Positions 18,338 to 27,800 of a stretch of DNA of 64,000 nucleotides are shown piece after piece. A program made the translations under genes and the position numbers. The notes under the pieces are model-generated. The model did not search any database, was not told where the DNA came from, and saw only the letters and a program-made list of their open reading frames with translations. The first letter of the stretch is position 1, and every line of letters starts with the position of its first letter. Origin of the DNA: CAVPJW01 sp963705525 (GTDB lineage: Bacteria; Acidobacteriota; Vicinamibacteria; Vicinamibacterales; CAVPJW01); assembly GCA_963705525.1 (NCBI GenBank), contig CAVPJW010000002.1:744001-808000 (forward strand). The letters run 5' to 3'.

Positions 18338-20056
18338 GTGACGCCATTTGTCTGGGAACATCTCGCCTGTGATGAAGCGCAGGTCAATGAACTGGCGGGC
18401 GCCGCCGGCATCAGTCCGGTGCTCGCTCGGCTGCTGTGTATTCGCGGCCTTTCAGATCCGGATGCCGCGCTTCGCTTTCTGAACCCCAGCCTCGACCAGC
18501 TGCACGACCCATTCAAGCTCGAAGGGATGAAGGCCGCCGTCGAACGGCTGTCGAGAGCGATTGCCCAAGGCGAGCGGATTGCCATTCACGGCGACTACGA
18601 CGTGGACGGTGTCACTTCGACGGTGATCCTTCGTCGCGCGCTCGAGTTGCTCGGAGCCGACGTCGCCCATTTCATTCCGGATCGTTTCCGCGACGGCTAC
18701 GGCTTGCAGCCGGAGACGGTCGCGCGACTGCACGCGTCGGGCGTGCATGTCATCGTGACGGTTGATTGCGGCATCCGGGGCGTCGAAGCCGCAAATCGAG
18801 CGCGCGACCTGGGCGTCGATCTCATCGTCACCGATCATCACGAACCCGACCGGACTCTGCCGCCGGCGCTGGCGGTCGTCAATCCGAAACGCCACGATTG
18901 CAGCTATCCCGACAAGAATCTGGCCGGCGTTGGTGTCGCATTGAAGCTCGTCCAGGCTCTTTGCGAGCAGGCCGACCGTCGCGCCTGGCTGCCCGCCTTC
19001 ATCAAGGTGGCAGCGATCGGAACGCTGGCAGATGTTGTGCCGCTTGTGGGTGAGAATCGGGTCATTGCGAAGCTTGGCCTGGATCTTTTATCGCGAGGAC
19101 CGCACAAGGTCGGTCTTCGCTCGCTACTCGACGTGTCCGGCCTGGCCGGCAAGGTCGTCGATGGCCATCACGTGGCGTTCATGGTGGCTCCCCGCGTGAA
19201 CGCCGCCGGGCGGATGAGCACGCCTGACATTGCCGCCCGCCTCCTGCTGGCCGTCGATGAGGCCATGGCAGACGAAGTGCGAGAGCTGGCCGAGCAGCTG
19301 AACAACGAGAATCTTCGCCGGCAGCAGGAAGAGGCAGTGGTCGTGACGCGAGCCCGAGCGCTCGTTGAAGGCGATCCGGCGATCGGCGCCCGGACGGTCC
19401 TCGTGGTGGCGGGGGAAGGCTGGCACCGCGGGGTGATTGGCATCGTCGCGTCGAAGCTCGTTGAAACCTTCCACCGACCTGCGATCGTCCTGTCGATCGA
19501 AGACGGCGTGGCCCATGGGTCGTGCCGCAGCATTCCGGGATTCAACATGCTTGGCGCACTCGAGCAGTGCGGCGCCCTTTTCGAGCGCTTCGGCGGTCAT
19601 CGATATGCCGCCGGCCTGACGATGGAGTCGTCGCGAATCGCGGAATTGCGCAAGGTCATGAACGATTATGCCGATACGATCCTCGAGCCGGACGACTTGA
19701 GGCCCAGGCTGCGCATCGACAGCCGGGTGACCTTCCGGGGCTTGAACGGGGCGCTGGCGGGCCACCTGACGGCGCTCGCGCCGTTTGGCGCAGGGAACCC
19801 GCGGCCCGTCTTCCTGGCTTCCGGTGTTGAAGTCGTGGATGGCCCGCGGCGCGTCAAGGAACGCCACCTGAAGCTGGCGGTCCGGCAGGAAGGCCGGACG
19901 TTCAGGGCCATGGCGTGGCGAAGCGCCGACCGGGAGCCGCTTCTCACCGAGCACCGGGCCGCCGTGGACCTGGTATTCGGCCTCGACCAAAACCAGTACA
20001 ATGGTGAGACGTATCTCGAGTTGTCCATCCTCGACGCCAAGCCGCCTCACCTATGA
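18338..20056 (+). CDS. recJ: Single-stranded-DNA-specific 5'-3' exonuclease RecJ
   Basis: A DHH-family exonuclease of 572 residues used in recombination and mismatch repair. Motifs in order: HGDYDVDGVTST (motif I), VDCGIRG, TDHHEP (the DHH triad), a DHHA1 domain with GWHRGVIGIVASKL and GGHRYAAGL, and a C-terminal OB domain (APFGAGNPRPVF). The start is a GTG; it is preceded by only a 21-base gap from accA. A GC-rich palindrome with a T-run follows the stop. Cytoplasmic. Confidence 0.95.
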   Translation: MTPFVWEHLACDEAQVNELAGAAGISPVLARLLCIRGLSDPDAALRFLNPSLDQLHDPFKLEGMKAAVERLSRAIAQGERIAIHGDYDVDGVTSTVILRRALELLGADVAHFIPDRFRDGYGLQPETVARLHASGVHVIVTVDCGIRGVEAANRARDLGVDLIVTDHHEPDRTLPPALAVVNPKRHDCSYPDKNLAGVGVALKLVQALCEQADRRAWLPAFIKVAAIGTLADVVPLVGENRVIAKLGLDLLSRGPHKVGLRSLLDVSGLAGKVVDGHHVAFMVAPRVNAAGRMSTPDIAARLLLAVDEAMADEVRELAEQLNNENLRRQQEEAVVVTRARALVEGDPAIGARTVLVVAGEGWHRGVIGIVASKLVETFHRPAIVLSIEDGVAHGSCRSIPGFNMLGALEQCGALFERFGGHRYAAGLTMESSRIAELRKVMNDYADTILEPDDLRPRLRIDSRVTFRGLNGALAGHLTALAPFGAGNPRPVFLASGVEVVDGPRRVKERHLKLAVRQEGRTFRAMAWRSADREPLLTEHRAAVDLVFGLDQNQYNGETYLELSILDAKPPHL

Positions 20057-20103
20057 GGTGAGCCGAATCGAGCGATTGATCGCGTCTTGTTGAACTGCAG
20101 GGT

Positions 20104-20129
20104 GCCCGGCCGGCCGGGCGTCATTTTTT
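20104..20129 (+). terminator. Terminator-like palindrome after recJ
   Basis: A perfect 16-base palindrome GCCCGGCCGGCCGGGC (20104-20119), able to form a 6-bp stem with a CCGG loop, is followed after four bases by six Ts (20124-20129). It sits only 13 bases before the lptCA start, so it could be an intrinsic terminator or a leader structure for the next gene. Confidence 0.45.
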
Positions 20130-20142
20130 CCAATTACCAACT

Positions 20143-22293
20143 ATGACCGCATGGCAGCGGCGGGCCCGACTGGCCATCGCAATCTCCGGCTTGATGGTCG
20201 CAGTCCTGGTGTTCCTTGCGATCAGGCGTAGTGAACCGCGTGTGGAGCACGCATCCGAGGTGCGCCGCGCCGATCCGACCGCCGTCGTGGAGAGCACCCG
20301 CGGAGTGCTGACGCAAACCAACGGCGCCCATGAAAACTTCAAGGTCGAGTTCGATCGTCAGCTCGGCTACGAAGCCGGCAGAGGCAAGCTGGTTGGCGTC
20401 AAGATCAGCGTGGACAATCGTGACGGTCGCGATTTCGTGGTGACCGGCAAGGAGGCCGTGATTGGCGCCGATCGGTCGAACATTGCGCTGAGCGGCAAGG
20501 TGCGCCTGACGGCGAGCGACGGCCTCGTGGTCGTGGCCAACCAGGCGACGTACAGCGACGGCGAGGGCATTGTCAGGGCGCCGGGTAAGGTTGCGTTCGA
20601 ACGCGGCGGCATGAAGGGCATCGGCGTCGGCATGACGTACGACAAGAAGGAAGACGTCCTGTCGCTGCACAAGGACGCGATCGTCAAGGTTGCCGAGGGA
20701 TCAGGTCTCGGGGGAGCCGTCGAGGTCCATGCGGGCTCTGCGACCTTTGCGCGCGCGGATCGCTATCTGCTCTTCACCGATGGCGTAAAGATCCTCCGTG
20801 AAGGTCGCGTGGCGGAGGCGAACGAAGCCGTGGCATATCTCAGCGAAGAGGGTATGAGCCTCACGGCGCTCGAGCTCAGGGGGAACTCGCGCATTACGGG
20901 CAACGCCGCGGCCGCCGGTTCGTTCCAGAGTCTCGCCGCGAGCGAAATGAACCTTGTCTATGCGGAAAACGGTCAGTTTCTGCAGCATGTGACCATGGCC
21001 GGTGGTGGGGGCATCGAGATGGCCGGCGAGGCCGGCCAGAAGGGGACCCGAATAGGCGGTGACGCGCTCGAGATAGGTCTCGCGGCTGACGGAGCCACAG
21101 TCACGAGCCTGAGCGTCCGCGACAATGTCCAGACGTTGTTCCCGGCCTCCGGCGAGACGCCGGCGAAGTCGGTTCGCGCGGCGTCCCTCGAGGCTGTGGG
21201 CGAGGAGACGAAGGGGCTGAGCGCGGCGAAGTTCACGGAGAACGTCGAGTACGTCGAGCTCCTGGCCGGTAAGCCGCCGGTGAAGCGCATTGTGCGTGCG
21301 CAGGCGCTCGAGGCCGATCTGAAGGGCGGCATGAGCAACATCGACGACGCTCGCTTCGCAGGTGCGGTCAGGTTCGAGGAAGCCGAACTGAAGGGGTCCG
21401 CCGCGTCGGCGCATTATCGAGTCGGTCCCGGCGTCGTCGAGTTGAGCGGCTTGGAAGGGAAGGCGCGGCCCCGGCTCGTGGACGATCGCATCAACATTGA
21501 CGCCGACCGCATCGAGCTCACGCTCCAAGGGCGCAAGATGAACGCGACCACCGATGTCAGGAGCGTTCTGCAGCCGGCGCGCGACAAGGAAGGCGATAAG
21601 TCAGGCGCGAAGAAGCCGAAACGGAAGGACGACGACACGCACCTGCCGGGCATGCTGGATCAGCGGGAGCCGGTCAATGTGACGGGTGCGACGCTCGTCT
21701 ACGACGAGGAGGCGTCTCATGCCGTCTACACGGGCAAGGCGCGACTCTGGCAAGCCGACACCACGATCATCGGCGACACGATCACGATCGACGACAAGAC
21801 CGGCAACCTCACGGCGGTTGGCTCCGTGCGATCGAGCTGGATGACCGAACGCCAGAACGAGGAAACCGGCAAGCCGGAGAAACGCTCCACTATTGGCAGC
21901 GCCGCCGCATTCGCGTATGACGACGACACGCATCGCGCGACGTATACGACGAATGCTCACGTGAACGGCGATGAGGGCGACCTGGTGGCGAAGAAGATCG
22001 AGCTCTACATGAAGCCCGGCACCAGGGAGCTTGAGCGCATGGAGGCGTACGAGGCGGTGACCGTCCGCCTCGATAAACGCGTCAGCACGGGCGAGCGGAT
22101 GACCCACTTCGCGTCCGAGGAGCGCTACGTGATGTCCGGAGGGCTCGTGAAGATCGTCGAGGAGTGCCGCGAGACGACGGGTCGGACGCTGACGTTCTTC
22201 AAGTCCACCGATCGCATCATCGTCGATGGTAATGAAGAGCGGAGGACCCACACTACGAGCGGCGGCGACTGTTCGGACCAGCGTCCAAACTGA
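20143..22293 (+). CDS. LptC-LptA (OstA) fusion, LPS transport bridge protein
   Basis: 716 residues. The N-terminus has one membrane anchor (about 9-26) followed by an LptC-like beta-jellyroll (residues ~45-190, with ENFKVEFDRQLGYE and VTGKEAVIGA). The remainder contains several OstA/LptA-like repeats: ASGDGLVV-type strands, VNVTGATLVYDEEASHAVYTG, and VTIIGDT/ITIDDKTGNLTAVGSV near 530-570. In Proteobacteria LptC (~190 residues, anchored) and LptA (~185 residues, periplasmic) are separate and stack to form the bridge that carries LPS from LptB2FG to LptDE. Here they appear as one anchored chain. The stop shares a base with the lptB start. Domain assignment is by pattern; the extra length beyond LptC plus LptA implies additional OstA repeats. 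Confidence 0.8.
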   Translation: MTAWQRRARLAIAISGLMVAVLVFLAIRRSEPRVEHASEVRRADPTAVVESTRGVLTQTNGAHENFKVEFDRQLGYEAGRGKLVGVKISVDNRDGRDFVVTGKEAVIGADRSNIALSGKVRLTASDGLVVVANQATYSDGEGIVRAPGKVAFERGGMKGIGVGMTYDKKEDVLSLHKDAIVKVAEGSGLGGAVEVHAGSATFARADRYLLFTDGVKILREGRVAEANEAVAYLSEEGMSLTALELRGNSRITGNAAAAGSFQSLAASEMNLVYAENGQFLQHVTMAGGGGIEMAGEAGQKGTRIGGDALEIGLAADGATVTSLSVRDNVQTLFPASGETPAKSVRAASLEAVGEETKGLSAAKFTENVEYVELLAGKPPVKRIVRAQALEADLKGGMSNIDDARFAGAVRFEEAELKGSAASAHYRVGPGVVELSGLEGKARPRLVDDRINIDADRIELTLQGRKMNATTDVRSVLQPARDKEGDKSGAKKPKRKDDDTHLPGMLDQREPVNVTGATLVYDEEASHAVYTGKARLWQADTTIIGDTITIDDKTGNLTAVGSVRSSWMTERQNEETGKPEKRSTIGSAAAFAYDDDTHRATYTTNAHVNGDEGDLVAKKIELYMKPGTRELERMEAYEAVTVRLDKRVSTGERMTHFASEERYVMSGGLVKIVEECRETTGRTLTFFKSTDRIIVDGNEERRTHTTSGGDCSDQRPN

Positions 22294-23018
22294 TGGCGAC
22301 GCTGCGCACCCACGAGCTCACCAAGTCGTACGGCGGTCGCACGGTTGTCAAGGGCGTCAGCCTCCATGTCGCGTCCGGCGAAGTCGTCGGACTCCTTGGC
22401 CCGAATGGTGCGGGTAAGACCACCACGTTCTATATGACCGTCGGCCTGGTTGCGCCGGACTCAGGGCGGGTCGATCTGGATGGAGAGGACCTGACCGACG
22501 ATCCCATGTACGTCCGGGCGCGGAAGGGCATCGGCTACCTCCCTCAGGAACCCTCGATCTTCAGGGGGCTTACGGTCGAACAGAACATCCTTGCCATCCT
22601 GGAGACGCTCGATCTGGACGGCGCCGCCCGGCGCGCGCGGTTGCGCGAGCTGCTGGCCGAGCTGAACCTGACGCCGCTCGCGAGCGCACCGGCGCACACG
22701 CTGTCCGGCGGCGAGCGGCGGCGCGCGGAAATCACGCGGGCCCTCGTCATTTCTCCGCGGTTCATCCTGCTCGACGAGCCGTTTGCGGGCATCGATCCGA
22801 TCGCGGTCACCGAGATTCAGAAGATCATTTTTCACCTCAAGGAGCGCGGAATCGGCATCCTGGTGACCGACCACAATGTGCGCGAAACCCTGCGCATCAC
22901 AGATCGTGCGTACATCGTCAACGACGGAGTGATCTTCAGAGGCGGGACGCCTGATAGTCTGGCTGCAGATGAAGAAGTGCGCCAGATCTACCTCGGGGCC
23001 GATTTTCGCCTCGACTAG
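22293..23018 (+). CDS. lptB: LPS export ABC transporter ATP-binding protein LptB
   Basis: The cytoplasmic ATPase that powers LPS extraction by LptFG. 241 residues, exactly family length. Walker A GPNGAGKTT (36-44), signature LSGGERRRAEITRAL, Walker B FILLDEPFAGIDP and the switch histidine in VTDHNVRETL. The YLPQEPSIFRGLTVEQN block is LptB-specific. The ATG overlaps the last base of the lptCA stop, giving tight coupling. Its membrane partners are encoded 20 kb away as an LptF-LptG fusion. Confidence 0.97.
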   Translation: MATLRTHELTKSYGGRTVVKGVSLHVASGEVVGLLGPNGAGKTTTFYMTVGLVAPDSGRVDLDGEDLTDDPMYVRARKGIGYLPQEPSIFRGLTVEQNILAILETLDLDGAARRARLRELLAELNLTPLASAPAHTLSGGERRRAEITRALVISPRFILLDEPFAGIDPIAVTEIQKIIFHLKERGIGILVTDHNVRETLRITDRAYIVNDGVIFRGGTPDSLAADEEVRQIYLGADFRLD

Positions 23019-23118
23019 CTTTACAATAGAGAGGATTGCTCACGGGCCACGTTGGGGGTTGCAGATCCGTGAAGCGCACGCTGCCCGCCTTCGATCGGTG
23101 ACGCGGCGTCGATGATCA

Positions 23119-24549
23119 ATGGCGATTCAGCAAAAGCTTCACACGAAGCTCGTCCAGAAACTGATTCTGACGCCGTCTCTGCAGCAGGCGATCAAGCTGC
23201 TGCCGATGTCGACGCTCGAGTTGGTGGATCTGCTCAACCAGGAGATCGTCGAAAATCCTCTGCTCGAGGAAGTGCCGACCGAAGAGCTGCAGACCACGGA
23301 GGCGTCCGCACAGACTGAAAAAGCCGAAGGGGAGCAGCCGGCAGCTGCCAAGACGGACAAGTGGGACGATCAGGACTACGAATATTTCTTCGGGGAGTAT
23401 CTTGACGACGGCTACCAGCCGCGGACGCCGCAGGAAGTCAAGGAACTCCCGCCGATTGAGAACACGCTCTCCACGTCGAGCTCGTTGTCCGATCATCTGT
23501 TCTGGCAGCTATCGCTCCAGAGCGACGACGAGTCACTGCGCGATATCGGTGCCGCCATCATCGGCAACCTCGATGACGATGGCTATCTCGTCGCGTCGTT
23601 CGAGGAGCTGGCGGCGATGGGAGGCTGGGCCGTTGAGAACGTCGAGCGGGCTTTGCGACTGGTTCAGACTTTCGATCCGATAGGCGTTGCCGCGCGGGAC
23701 CTTCAGGAATGCCTGACGCTGCAAATTCGCCATCTTGGCTTGGAAGGTACGCCGACCGAGCGCATCGTGACCGAGCACCTGCGGCTGCTGCAGAACCATC
23801 AGGTGCCGGAGATCGCGAAGAAGCTGGGAATTTCGATTGACGAACTGAAAGAGCATATCGAGATCATCCGTAACCTGGACCCGAAGCCCGGCAGCCGTTA
23901 CAATCCGTCACAGTCTCATTACGTCATTCCCGATGTGTACGTGATCAAGGTCGAGGACCAGTACGTCGCGGTGCTGAACGAGGAAGGATTGCCGCAGCTT
24001 CGCATCAGCCCCGTGTACCGTCGCCTGCTCGATAAGAACGCGGAGAATAGCACCGAGACGCGCGCCTACGTCAAAGACAAGTTCCGCTCAGCGCTCTGGC
24101 TCATCAAGTCGGTCGAGCAACGACAGAAGACTATCCACAAGGTCGCCACGAGCATCATCAACTTTCAGCGCGACTTTCTCGATCACGGCATCGAGCACCT
24201 CCGCCCGCTAGTGCTGCGTGATGTTGCCAACGACATTGGCATGCACGAATCCACCGTGAGCCGCGTCGTGACGAATAAGTACATGCACACCCCGCAGGGC
24301 GTGTTCGAGATGAAGTACTTCTTTCACAGCGGTATTAGCAGCTCGTACGGCGAGAGCGTGTCGTCGGTGACGATCAAGCAGCGGATCCGGAAGATTATCG
24401 AAAATGAGGATCCGCGCAAACCGCTCAGCGACTCGAAGATCGTCAGCATCCTGCAGCGCGAGGGGCTGGTGCTCGCGCGGCGGACGATTGCCAAATATCG
24501 TGAAGAACTGAAGATTCCGACGTCCAACCAGCGTAAGGTTCTCTACTGA
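23119..24549 (+). CDS. rpoN: RNA polymerase sigma-54 factor
   Basis: 476 residues. Region I at the N-terminus is the Gln/Leu-rich activator-response segment (LTPSLQQAIKLLPMSTLEL), an acidic region II follows (about 60-110), then the core-binding region III and the C-terminal RpoN box ARRTIAKYRE (453-462) that reads the -24 element. Sigma-54 promoters need an AAA+ activator, none of which is encoded in the window. The 100-base gap after lptB contains TACAAT at 23022-23027 but no clear -35. The start at 23119 gives the conserved MAIQQKLHTKL N-terminus. Confidence 0.97.
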   Translation: MAIQQKLHTKLVQKLILTPSLQQAIKLLPMSTLELVDLLNQEIVENPLLEEVPTEELQTTEASAQTEKAEGEQPAAAKTDKWDDQDYEYFFGEYLDDGYQPRTPQEVKELPPIENTLSTSSSLSDHLFWQLSLQSDDESLRDIGAAIIGNLDDDGYLVASFEELAAMGGWAVENVERALRLVQTFDPIGVAARDLQECLTLQIRHLGLEGTPTERIVTEHLRLLQNHQVPEIAKKLGISIDELKEHIEIIRNLDPKPGSRYNPSQSHYVIPDVYVIKVEDQYVAVLNEEGLPQLRISPVYRRLLDKNAENSTETRAYVKDKFRSALWLIKSVEQRQKTIHKVATSIINFQRDFLDHGIEHLRPLVLRDVANDIGMHESTVSRVVTNKYMHTPQGVFEMKYFFHSGISSSYGESVSSVTIKQRIRKIIENEDPRKPLSDSKIVSILQREGLVLARRTIAKYREELKIPTSNQRKVLY

Positions 24550-24559
24550 GCACGTCATC

Positions 24560-25105
24560 ATGCGCCTCGAGCTGACCGGTCGGCACGTGGGCATCACTCC
24601 TACGCTTCGCCGGCTCGTCGATCAGAAACTCGCGCGCCTCCACCGCGTGCTGAACGATGGCATCATTTCGGCGCAGGTGGTCCTGACGAAGGAACGCTAC
24701 CGGCAGAGGGTCGAAATCACGCTGCACGCGCGCGGCGAGAAGTTTCTGCACGGCGTCGGAGAGCAGTCCGAGTGGGAAGCGTCGCTCGGTGAGGCGGTGG
24801 ACAAGATCTCGCACCAGGCGTCACACGTCAAAGGCAAGTGGCAGGCGCGGAAGCGGCGGGCGATGCCGCCCAGGGCACTTGCCGCACGCGAGTTGGAAAG
24901 GTCGCCGGCGGCGGGGTCACCAGGCGCGCGCATCGTGCGGGCCGCCCGATACACCGTGAAACCGATGACCGTGGATGACGCAGCGCTTGTCGTGGACGAG
25001 GCTCCCAACGCCTTTGTGGTGTTTAGAAACGCGCAAACGGATTCCGTCAACGTGCTGTATCGCCGCCGGAATGGCGAACTGGCTCTGATTGATCCGGACG
25101 CCTGA
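24560..25105 (+). CDS. hpf: Ribosome hibernation promoting factor, long form
   Basis: 181 residues: an N-terminal HPF/RaiA domain (1-100; MRLELTGRHVGITPTLRRLVDQKLARL) that binds the ribosomal decoding region, a flexible linker, and a C-terminal dimerisation domain (about 125-181; VKPMTVDDAALVVDE, VLYRRRNGELALIDP). Long-form HPF joins two 70S particles into 100S dimers directly. Its position after rpoN is conserved across many phyla. Starts ten bases after the rpoN stop. Confidence 0.95.
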   Translation: MRLELTGRHVGITPTLRRLVDQKLARLHRVLNDGIISAQVVLTKERYRQRVEITLHARGEKFLHGVGEQSEWEASLGEAVDKISHQASHVKGKWQARKRRAMPPRALAARELERSPAAGSPGARIVRAARYTVKPMTVDDAALVVDEAPNAFVVFRNAQTDSVNVLYRRRNGELALIDPDA

Positions 25106-25183
25106 TCCGTCCATCGCCAGCGGGCGTCGGTGGCGCGCCAGTCGTGCTCCCCGGTACATCGCCCCGCCCGACAGGTCCGCTCC

Positions 25184-26194
25184 ATGAGCCCTGACGTCCC
25201 CGGCCTCAGCGTGCAGGCGATGCTCGATCGCCGTCCCGAGGCGCTTGGCCTGGTCGTCGAAATCGTCGCGGGCCGCGACGGCCTTCATCGACGCATCACC
25301 AGTCCCTACGCCCAGAAGACCGGGCTGGCGCTGGCGGGATTTCACCAGTACCTGCAGCCGGGACGCGTCCTGGTCTTTGGACAGAGCGAAGTCAGGTTTC
25401 TCGAGAGCCTGCCTGCCCGCGAGCGCGCCGAGACCATGCGGACCGCGTTCCAGCACGAACTGCCGTGCGTGCTGATCACCGGTGGATGCCAGGCGCCGCC
25501 CGAAGTGGTGCACGAAGCGAATGTGGCCGGGGTGCCGGTGCTCGTGACGGCCATCACCACGCCGACCGCGATCGCGAAGCTCACCGCCCTCCTCGAGGAC
25601 AGTCTCGTGGCGCGCGTGATTGTGCATGCCGTGTTGATGGACGTGCTGGGCCTCGGCGTTCTGATGGTCGGCGAGAGTGGAATCGGTAAGAGCGAGTGCG
25701 CGCTCGATCTCATCGTGCGAGGCCATCGTCTCGTCGCCGACGATACGGTGGAGGTGCGACGGCGCGCCGAAACAGTTCTGATCGGTTCGTGTCCGGAGTT
25801 GACGCGTCATCACATGGAAGTCCGCGGGCTCGGCGTGATCAATATCCGCGATTTGTTCGGTATCGCCGCTACGCGCTCGTCGAAGCGGATCGAGTTCGTC
25901 GTGCAGCTCGATCGGTGGGATCCGTCCAAGGAATACGATCGTCTCGGCCTGGACGATGCCCAGTATGAGCTCCTGGGGCTTCGCGTGCCGCTCGTGCGAA
26001 TGCCCGTGGCGCCCGGCCGGAACCTGGCGATCCTCGTGGAGGTGGCAGCGCGCAATCAACTGCTGCGGGCGCGGGGCCACCATGCAGCACGAAAGCTGGC
26101 GGCGCGCCTCGATGATCGTCTCAGGACTGGGGTCGCGCCGAGCGATCAAGACGACGATGACCTGGACGATTTCGATCCCGGAGGGAGCGTGTGA
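25184..26194 (+). CDS. hprK: HPr kinase/phosphorylase
   Basis: HprK phosphorylates, and dephosphorylates, Ser46 of HPr. From the ATG at 25184 it has 336 residues: N-terminal HprK domain, H148 in the HAVLMDVLGLGVL segment, Walker A GESGIGKS (163-170), and the HprK signature EVRGLGVINIRDLFG. A longer frame begins at 25130, but the family N-terminus begins at MSPDVPGLSVQ. Its substrate HPr, with a matching Ser46, is encoded four genes downstream. The acidic C-terminal tail (DDDDLDDFD) is unusual but not disruptive. Stop overlaps the GTG of rapZ. Confidence 0.95.
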   Translation: MSPDVPGLSVQAMLDRRPEALGLVVEIVAGRDGLHRRITSPYAQKTGLALAGFHQYLQPGRVLVFGQSEVRFLESLPARERAETMRTAFQHELPCVLITGGCQAPPEVVHEANVAGVPVLVTAITTPTAIAKLTALLEDSLVARVIVHAVLMDVLGLGVLMVGESGIGKSECALDLIVRGHRLVADDTVEVRRRAETVLIGSCPELTRHHMEVRGLGVINIRDLFGIAATRSSKRIEFVVQLDRWDPSKEYDRLGLDDAQYELLGLRVPLVRMPVAPGRNLAILVEVAARNQLLRARGHHAARKLAARLDDRLRTGVAPSDQDDDDLDDFDPGGSV

Positions 26195-27090
26195 GCCGGC
26201 GTAGGATACCAGCAGGCCATCGACCTTTGTCGAAATTCGTCGTGCTGACCGGACTTTCCGGGTCGGGTAAGTCGCAGGCCATCCGTGCGCTCGAAGACCT
26301 CGGCTTCTTCTGCGTGGACAACCTGCCGATCGCGCTCATTCCAACCCTGGCGCAGCTCTCCCTTCGGGAGGGCATTGCCCGCGTGGCGCTGGTCGTGGAC
26401 GTCCGCGAGGGCAGTTTCCTTTCCGACTTTCCCAAGGTGTTCCGCCGGCTCCGTGCGATGAAGGGCCTAGAGCCCAAATTGATTTTTCTCGAAGCGCGCA
26501 ACGAAACGCTCGTGCGTCGGTTCAGCGAGACACGCCGTCCGCACCCTCTTGGGGGCGGCGGATCGGTCAGTGAGGGCATCAAGCGCGAGCGCACGCGTCT
26601 GACCGCGATTCGGAAGATGGCCGATGAGATCATCGATACGTCTCAGCTCACCGTCCACGAACTCCGTCAGACGTTCATGAGCATCTCACGGCACAAGACG
26701 AGCCGCGCCCGGCTCGTCGTGACGCTGATGAGCTTTGGGTTCAAACACGGCGTGCCCGTGGACGCCGATCTCCTGTTCGATGTGCGCTTCCTGCCCAATC
26801 CCCATTTTGTGAGCACCTTGCGGCGTCGCACCGGCCGCGACCGAGCGGTCGTGCAGTACATGCTGCGGCATCCGGCAACACGGGAATTCCTGGTGAAGAC
26901 GTCCGACCTGTTGCGATTCCTGCTGCCCCTGTATCTGCAGGAGGGAAAGAGTTACCTGACGATCGCCGTCGGGTGCACCGGCGGCCGGCATCGATCGGTC
27001 ATGATTGCCGAAGCTCTTCGCCGCGGATTGATGCCCGCCCCGGCCGGTATCAGTGTTCGCGCGAAGCACCGGGATATCCTCCAGGAGTAG
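26191..27090 (+). CDS. rapZ: RapZ/YvcJ-family nucleotide-binding RNase adapter
   Basis: 299 residues with N-terminal Walker A GLSGSGKS (21-28) and C-terminal GCTGGRHRSVMIAEAL, the two family hallmarks. In E. coli RapZ controls GlmS through small RNA GlmZ and thus amino-sugar supply for the envelope; in other phyla the exact role is not settled. It starts at a GTG overlapping the hprK stop (four bases). hprK-rapZ-PTS order is a classical rpoN-operon arrangement. Cytoplasmic. Confidence 0.93.
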   Translation: MSRRRIPAGHRPLSKFVVLTGLSGSGKSQAIRALEDLGFFCVDNLPIALIPTLAQLSLREGIARVALVVDVREGSFLSDFPKVFRRLRAMKGLEPKLIFLEARNETLVRRFSETRRPHPLGGGGSVSEGIKRERTRLTAIRKMADEIIDTSQLTVHELRQTFMSISRHKTSRARLVVTLMSFGFKHGVPVDADLLFDVRFLPNPHFVSTLRRRTGRDRAVVQYMLRHPATREFLVKTSDLLRFLLPLYLQEGKSYLTIAVGCTGGRHRSVMIAEALRRGLMPAPAGISVRAKHRDILQE

Positions 27091-27094
27091 GGCG

Positions 27095-27505
27095 ATGATC
27101 GGAGTCGTGGTCGTCACACACGGGCAGCTTGCCACCGAGTTAGTCAACGCCGCGGAGATGATCGTCGGCGACCTGCCGCAGTTTGCCGCGGTGTCCATCG
27201 GCTGGCATGACGACGCCAACGATGCGCGCGACGAGATTGGAGAGGCGATCAGCCGCGTGCAGGGGCCGTCGGGTGTCCTGATTCTCACGGACATGTTCGG
27301 GGGAACGCCTTCAAATCTCGGCATTACATTTCTGGAAAGCCAGCGGGTCGAGGTCATTACCGGCGTCAACCTTCCGATGCTCATCAAGCTCGCCAGCCTC
27401 CAGAGCTCCTCGGACCTGCTGGGCGTGGCCCGCGAAATGCGTGAACACGGGCGCAACGCCATCTGGGTGGCGTCCGACCTCATGAAGGCCGACACGAAGT
27501 CATGA
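27095..27505 (+). CDS. PTS EIIA component, mannose family
   Basis: A 136-residue EIIA(Man)-fold protein. The phospho-accepting histidine is H9 in VVVTHGQLA; LILTDMFGGTPSNLG is the second family motif. There is no EIIB, EIIC or EIID in the window, so it likely acts as a phosphorylation-dependent regulator and not in sugar uptake. The start at 27095, four bases after the rapZ stop, gives the standard N-terminus MIGVVVVTHG; a longer frame inside rapZ is rejected. Confidence 0.93.
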   Translation: MIGVVVVTHGQLATELVNAAEMIVGDLPQFAAVSIGWHDDANDARDEIGEAISRVQGPSGVLILTDMFGGTPSNLGITFLESQRVEVITGVNLPMLIKLASLQSSSDLLGVAREMREHGRNAIWVASDLMKADTKS

Positions 27506-27521
27506 GGGCGTTCAGGAACAA

Positions 27522-27800
27522 ATGGTTTCGAGGGTAGCGACGGTCGGCAATTCGCTGGGGCTGCACGCGAGGGCCGCCGCACGATTCGTGCACACGGCGT
27601 CACGTTTTCAGAGCCAGATCCGCGTGTCGCGCGAGCACCGCGTCATGGACGGCAAGAGCATTCTTGGCATCCTGCTGCTGGCGGCGGCGCACGGTACAAT
27701 GATCACCATCACCGCCGATGGAGCCGACGAGCAGTCGGCACTCGAGGCGCTCTGTCTTCTGGTGGAATCTGAAATCGGCGAGGAACCATGGAGCGCCTGA
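27522..27800 (+). CDS. ptsH: Phosphocarrier protein HPr
   Basis: 92 residues. The EI-dependent phosphorylation site is H15 in GLHARAA, and the HprK site is S46 in MDGKSILGIL; both fall at the canonical HPr positions. The GKSILGIL match to the HprK target, with hprK in the same operon, suggests that both phosphorylation routes operate. It overlaps ptsI by 13 bases. Confidence 0.96.
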   Translation: MVSRVATVGNSLGLHARAAARFVHTASRFQSQIRVSREHRVMDGKSILGILLLAAAHGTMITITADGADEQSALEALCLLVESEIGEEPWSA

